Translations under genes and position numbers: made by a program
Assembly (NCBI GenBank): GCA_021791995.1
Contig: JAJYVN010000127.1
Coordinates: forward strand, 1-8,549
Source of the DNA: Bacillota bacterium
GTDB taxonomy: Bacteria > Bacillota > Sulfobacillia > RBS10-35 > JAJYVN01
Reading direction: 5' to 3'
Length of the DNA: 8,549 nt
Notes under the pieces: generated by a model
Told to the model about the DNA's origin: nothing
What the model saw: only the letters and a program-made list of their open reading frames with translations
The model's database searches: none
In this document: piece by piece, positions 7,419 to 8,549 of the stretch
Layout: every line of letters starts with the position of its first letter
Numbering within the stretch: the first letter of the stretch is position 1

Positions 7419-8411
7419 GCAGGGACGATTCGTATCGAGGTCAATGGCAAGCCAGCGGAGTGGTCCTGCGGCCAATGCCTGTTGGAGTACCTCACGGCTC
7501 GCGGCATACGTCCGGAATCGGTGGTGGTTGCGCTGAACCACGAGTTGATCCGTCGCGAACACTGGTCACAGGTCGTACCGGTTGAGGGAGACCGCGTCGA
7601 GGTTGTGCACGTCGTGGCGGGGGGGGGAGACGTTGCGATGGAGCCCCTGGAAATTGCGGGGGTCTCCTTTCACAGTCGCCTGATCTGTGGCACCGGAAAG
7701 TTCCCCACTGCCCACGTCATGGTGGAGGCCTTGGCGGCGGCGGAAGCTGAATTGGTGACCGTCGCGGTCCGCTACTTTGACCTGGACCTCGGAGGGCGCT
7801 CGCTCCTGCAGGAACTGGATACAAGCCGCTATCGCCTGCTCCCTAACACGGCCGGGGCGCACACGGCCGAGGAAGCGATCCATATCGCCGAACTCGGACG
7901 CGCCGCGACGGGTACCAATTGGGTCAAACTCGAGGTTATCGGGGACCAGCAAAGCCTGTGGCCCGACGTTGCGGCGACCGTAATTGCGACGCAGGAGTTG
8001 GTGCGTCGTGGCTTCGTTGTCCTGCCGTACACGGCACCGGATCCCGTGGCGGCCCGCCACCTCGAGGAGGCAGGGGCGGCGACGGTGATGCCGCTTGCCT
8101 CTCCCATCGGTAGCGGGCAAGGGGTCATGGACACAGCGGCGATTCGCCGCATCGCCTCTCGCGTCCACGTTCCCGTCGTGGTGGACGCGGGGATTGGATC
8201 GCCCTCCGATGCGGCATTGGCGATGGAAGCAGGTGCGGATGCGGTTCTGGTCAACACCGCGATCGCCCGCGCGGGTGATCCGGTGGCGATGGCACAAGCG
8301 ATGGCCTTGGCGGTGCGAGCGGGCTATCTAGGGCGCCGGGCGGGACGGATTCCGCGCGTCGAGGATGCTGTTCCGTCGACGACCACCGTTGGGGTGCCCC
8401 GCATTGAGTAG
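7416..8411 (+). CDS. thiSG: ThiS-ThiG fusion: sulfur carrier protein and thiazole synthase in one reading frame
   Basis: One open frame of 331 residues joins two thiamin proteins. Residues 1-70 are ThiS, a ubiquitin-like sulfur carrier: IRIEVNG, VVVALNHELI, EGDRVEVVHVVAGG. Its Gly-Gly normally ends the protein so that ThiF can adenylate it and sulfur be loaded as a thiocarboxylate. After GGGDVA, residues 75-331 are a full ThiG: EIAGVSFHSRLICGTGKF, LLPNTAGAHTAEEA, NWVKLEVIGD with Schiff-base Lys171 and Glu173, VVLPYTAPDP, MPLASPIGSGQG, VPVVVDAGIGSPSDAALAME with Asp257, and LVNTAIA. ThiG condenses deoxyxylulose phosphate, dehydroglycine and ThiS sulfur into the thiazole. GTG 7416 is used on its ribosome site. 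The ThiG part begins with its own ATG (7638) and Shine-Dalgarno. I recall such fusions being annotated in other bacteria. How the internal Gly-Gly is freed is unknown. Confidence 0.93.
   Translation: MAGTIRIEVNGKPAEWSCGQCLLEYLTARGIRPESVVVALNHELIRREHWSQVVPVEGDRVEVVHVVAGGGDVAMEPLEIAGVSFHSRLICGTGKFPTAHVMVEALAAAEAELVTVAVRYFDLDLGGRSLLQELDTSRYRLLPNTAGAHTAEEAIHIAELGRAATGTNWVKLEVIGDQQSLWPDVAATVIATQELVRRGFVVLPYTAPDPVAARHLEEAGAATVMPLASPIGSGQGVMDTAAIRRIASRVHVPVVVDAGIGSPSDAALAMEAGADAVLVNTAIARAGDPVAMAQAMALAVRAGYLGRRAGRIPRVEDAVPSTTTVGVPRIE
7623..7640 (+). promoter_or_regulatory. Internal ribosome binding site and ATG for stand-alone ThiG
   Basis: Inside thiSG, the G run ending GGGGGAGA (7623-7630) is seven bases before an in-frame ATG (7638) that begins the ThiG domain. 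Translation from here would give a normal-length ThiG of 257 residues beginning MEPLEIAG. This may be a working second start or a relic of the unfused gene. Confidence 0.6.
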
Positions 8412-8549
8412 GGCAGATGTGGTGGTGGTCGGGGGCGGCGTCATCGGCTGTGCGATTGCGCTCGAGCTTGCCCGCCGTGGTGTGACGGTCACTCTGCTGG
8501 AGCGCCTGACGATTGCCTCCGGCGCGTCGTTCGGTGCCGGCGGCATGCT
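8404..8549 (+). CDS. thiO: Glycine oxidase ThiO, N-terminal fragment (3' truncated by window)
   Basis: FAD-dependent oxidase of the DAO family, which oxidises glycine to the dehydroglycine (iminoacetate) that ThiG needs. Only 48 codons are visible. They show the Rossmann dinucleotide motif VVVVGGGVIGCAIALELARRG (in part), the second strand VTVTLLE whose terminal acidic residue contacts the FAD ribose, and GASFGAGGM, resembling the FAD-binding loop of ThiO and related oxidases. The start is uncertain. TTG 8404 gives MSRADVVVVGG and overlaps the thiSG stop by eight bases; GTG 8419, preceded by AGGG at 8410-8413, would cut into the first strand. The FAD family is clear. The ThiO assignment depends mainly on the thi operon context, as DadA-like oxidases start similarly. 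Confidence 0.82.
   Translation, partial: MSRADVVVVGGGVIGCAIALELARRGVTVTLLERLTIASGASFGAGGM

Noticed and set aside
7619..7627. Sequencing error or frameshift in the G run hiding a thiS stop codon
   Set aside because: Reading either shifted frame gives no stop next to Gly-Gly; the first stops are at 7681-7683 and 7748-7750. A single indel would not restore a normal ThiS end, so the in-frame fusion is the best reading.
7566..8297. A 243-codon minus-strand open frame opposite thiSG
   Set aside because: It is antisense to conserved ThiS/ThiG sequence, and the His/Arg-rich translation looks like a shadow of G+C-rich codons.

Overview
The window is a densely packed run of genes, all on the + strand, from a G+C-rich bacterium. 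Most start codons are preceded by a strong GGAGG-type ribosome binding site, and five of the nine visible starts appear to be GTG or TTG. The gene order pgk-tpiA-gpmI-eno-secG and a Bacillus-type tenI followed by thiS/thiG/thiO point to a high-G+C Bacillota lineage (for example Sulfobacillus/Alicyclobacillus-like or Thermaerobacter-like). This placement is an inference from gene order and protein style, not from a marker gene.

Region 1 (1-4290) is the lower-glycolysis operon: the C-terminal half of phosphoglycerate kinase, then triosephosphate isomerase, cofactor-independent phosphoglycerate mutase and enolase. Spacing is 60 bp, 2 bp and a 4-bp overlap, so the genes are probably co-transcribed and translationally coupled. 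Together they convert dihydroxyacetone phosphate and 1,3-bisphosphoglycerate to phosphoenolpyruvate.

Region 2 (4291-6605) continues on the same strand with no visible terminator: secG (a Sec translocon subunit), a secreted or membrane-anchored GH76 family protein (alpha-1,6-mannanase type), and a NagD-type HAD phosphatase. The GH76 gene is the outsider: its sampled G+C is clearly lower than its neighbours' and its function is extracytoplasmic. The HAD phosphatase could be a metabolite-repair enzyme for glycolytic side products, but that is speculative.

Region 3 (6606-6747) is the only sizeable non-coding gap (142 bp). It holds a good candidate extended -10 promoter and then three consecutive hairpins. 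The last is a 12-bp stem followed by a T-rich tract, ending just before the next ribosome binding site. This looks like a transcriptional attenuator or terminator controlling the thiamin genes. I do not see a TPP riboswitch.

Region 4 (6748-8549) is a thiazole-biosynthesis operon: tenI (thiazole tautomerase-like rather than thiE), a single-frame thiS-thiG fusion, and the start of thiO (glycine oxidase), which runs off the window. The most unusual item is the fusion. The ThiS Gly-Gly tail, which must be a free C-terminus to carry sulfur, is internal. It is encoded in a run of nine Gs that also forms a Shine-Dalgarno sequence for what looks like the ancestral thiG ATG. The gene may therefore make two products, or the fusion may be cleaved.
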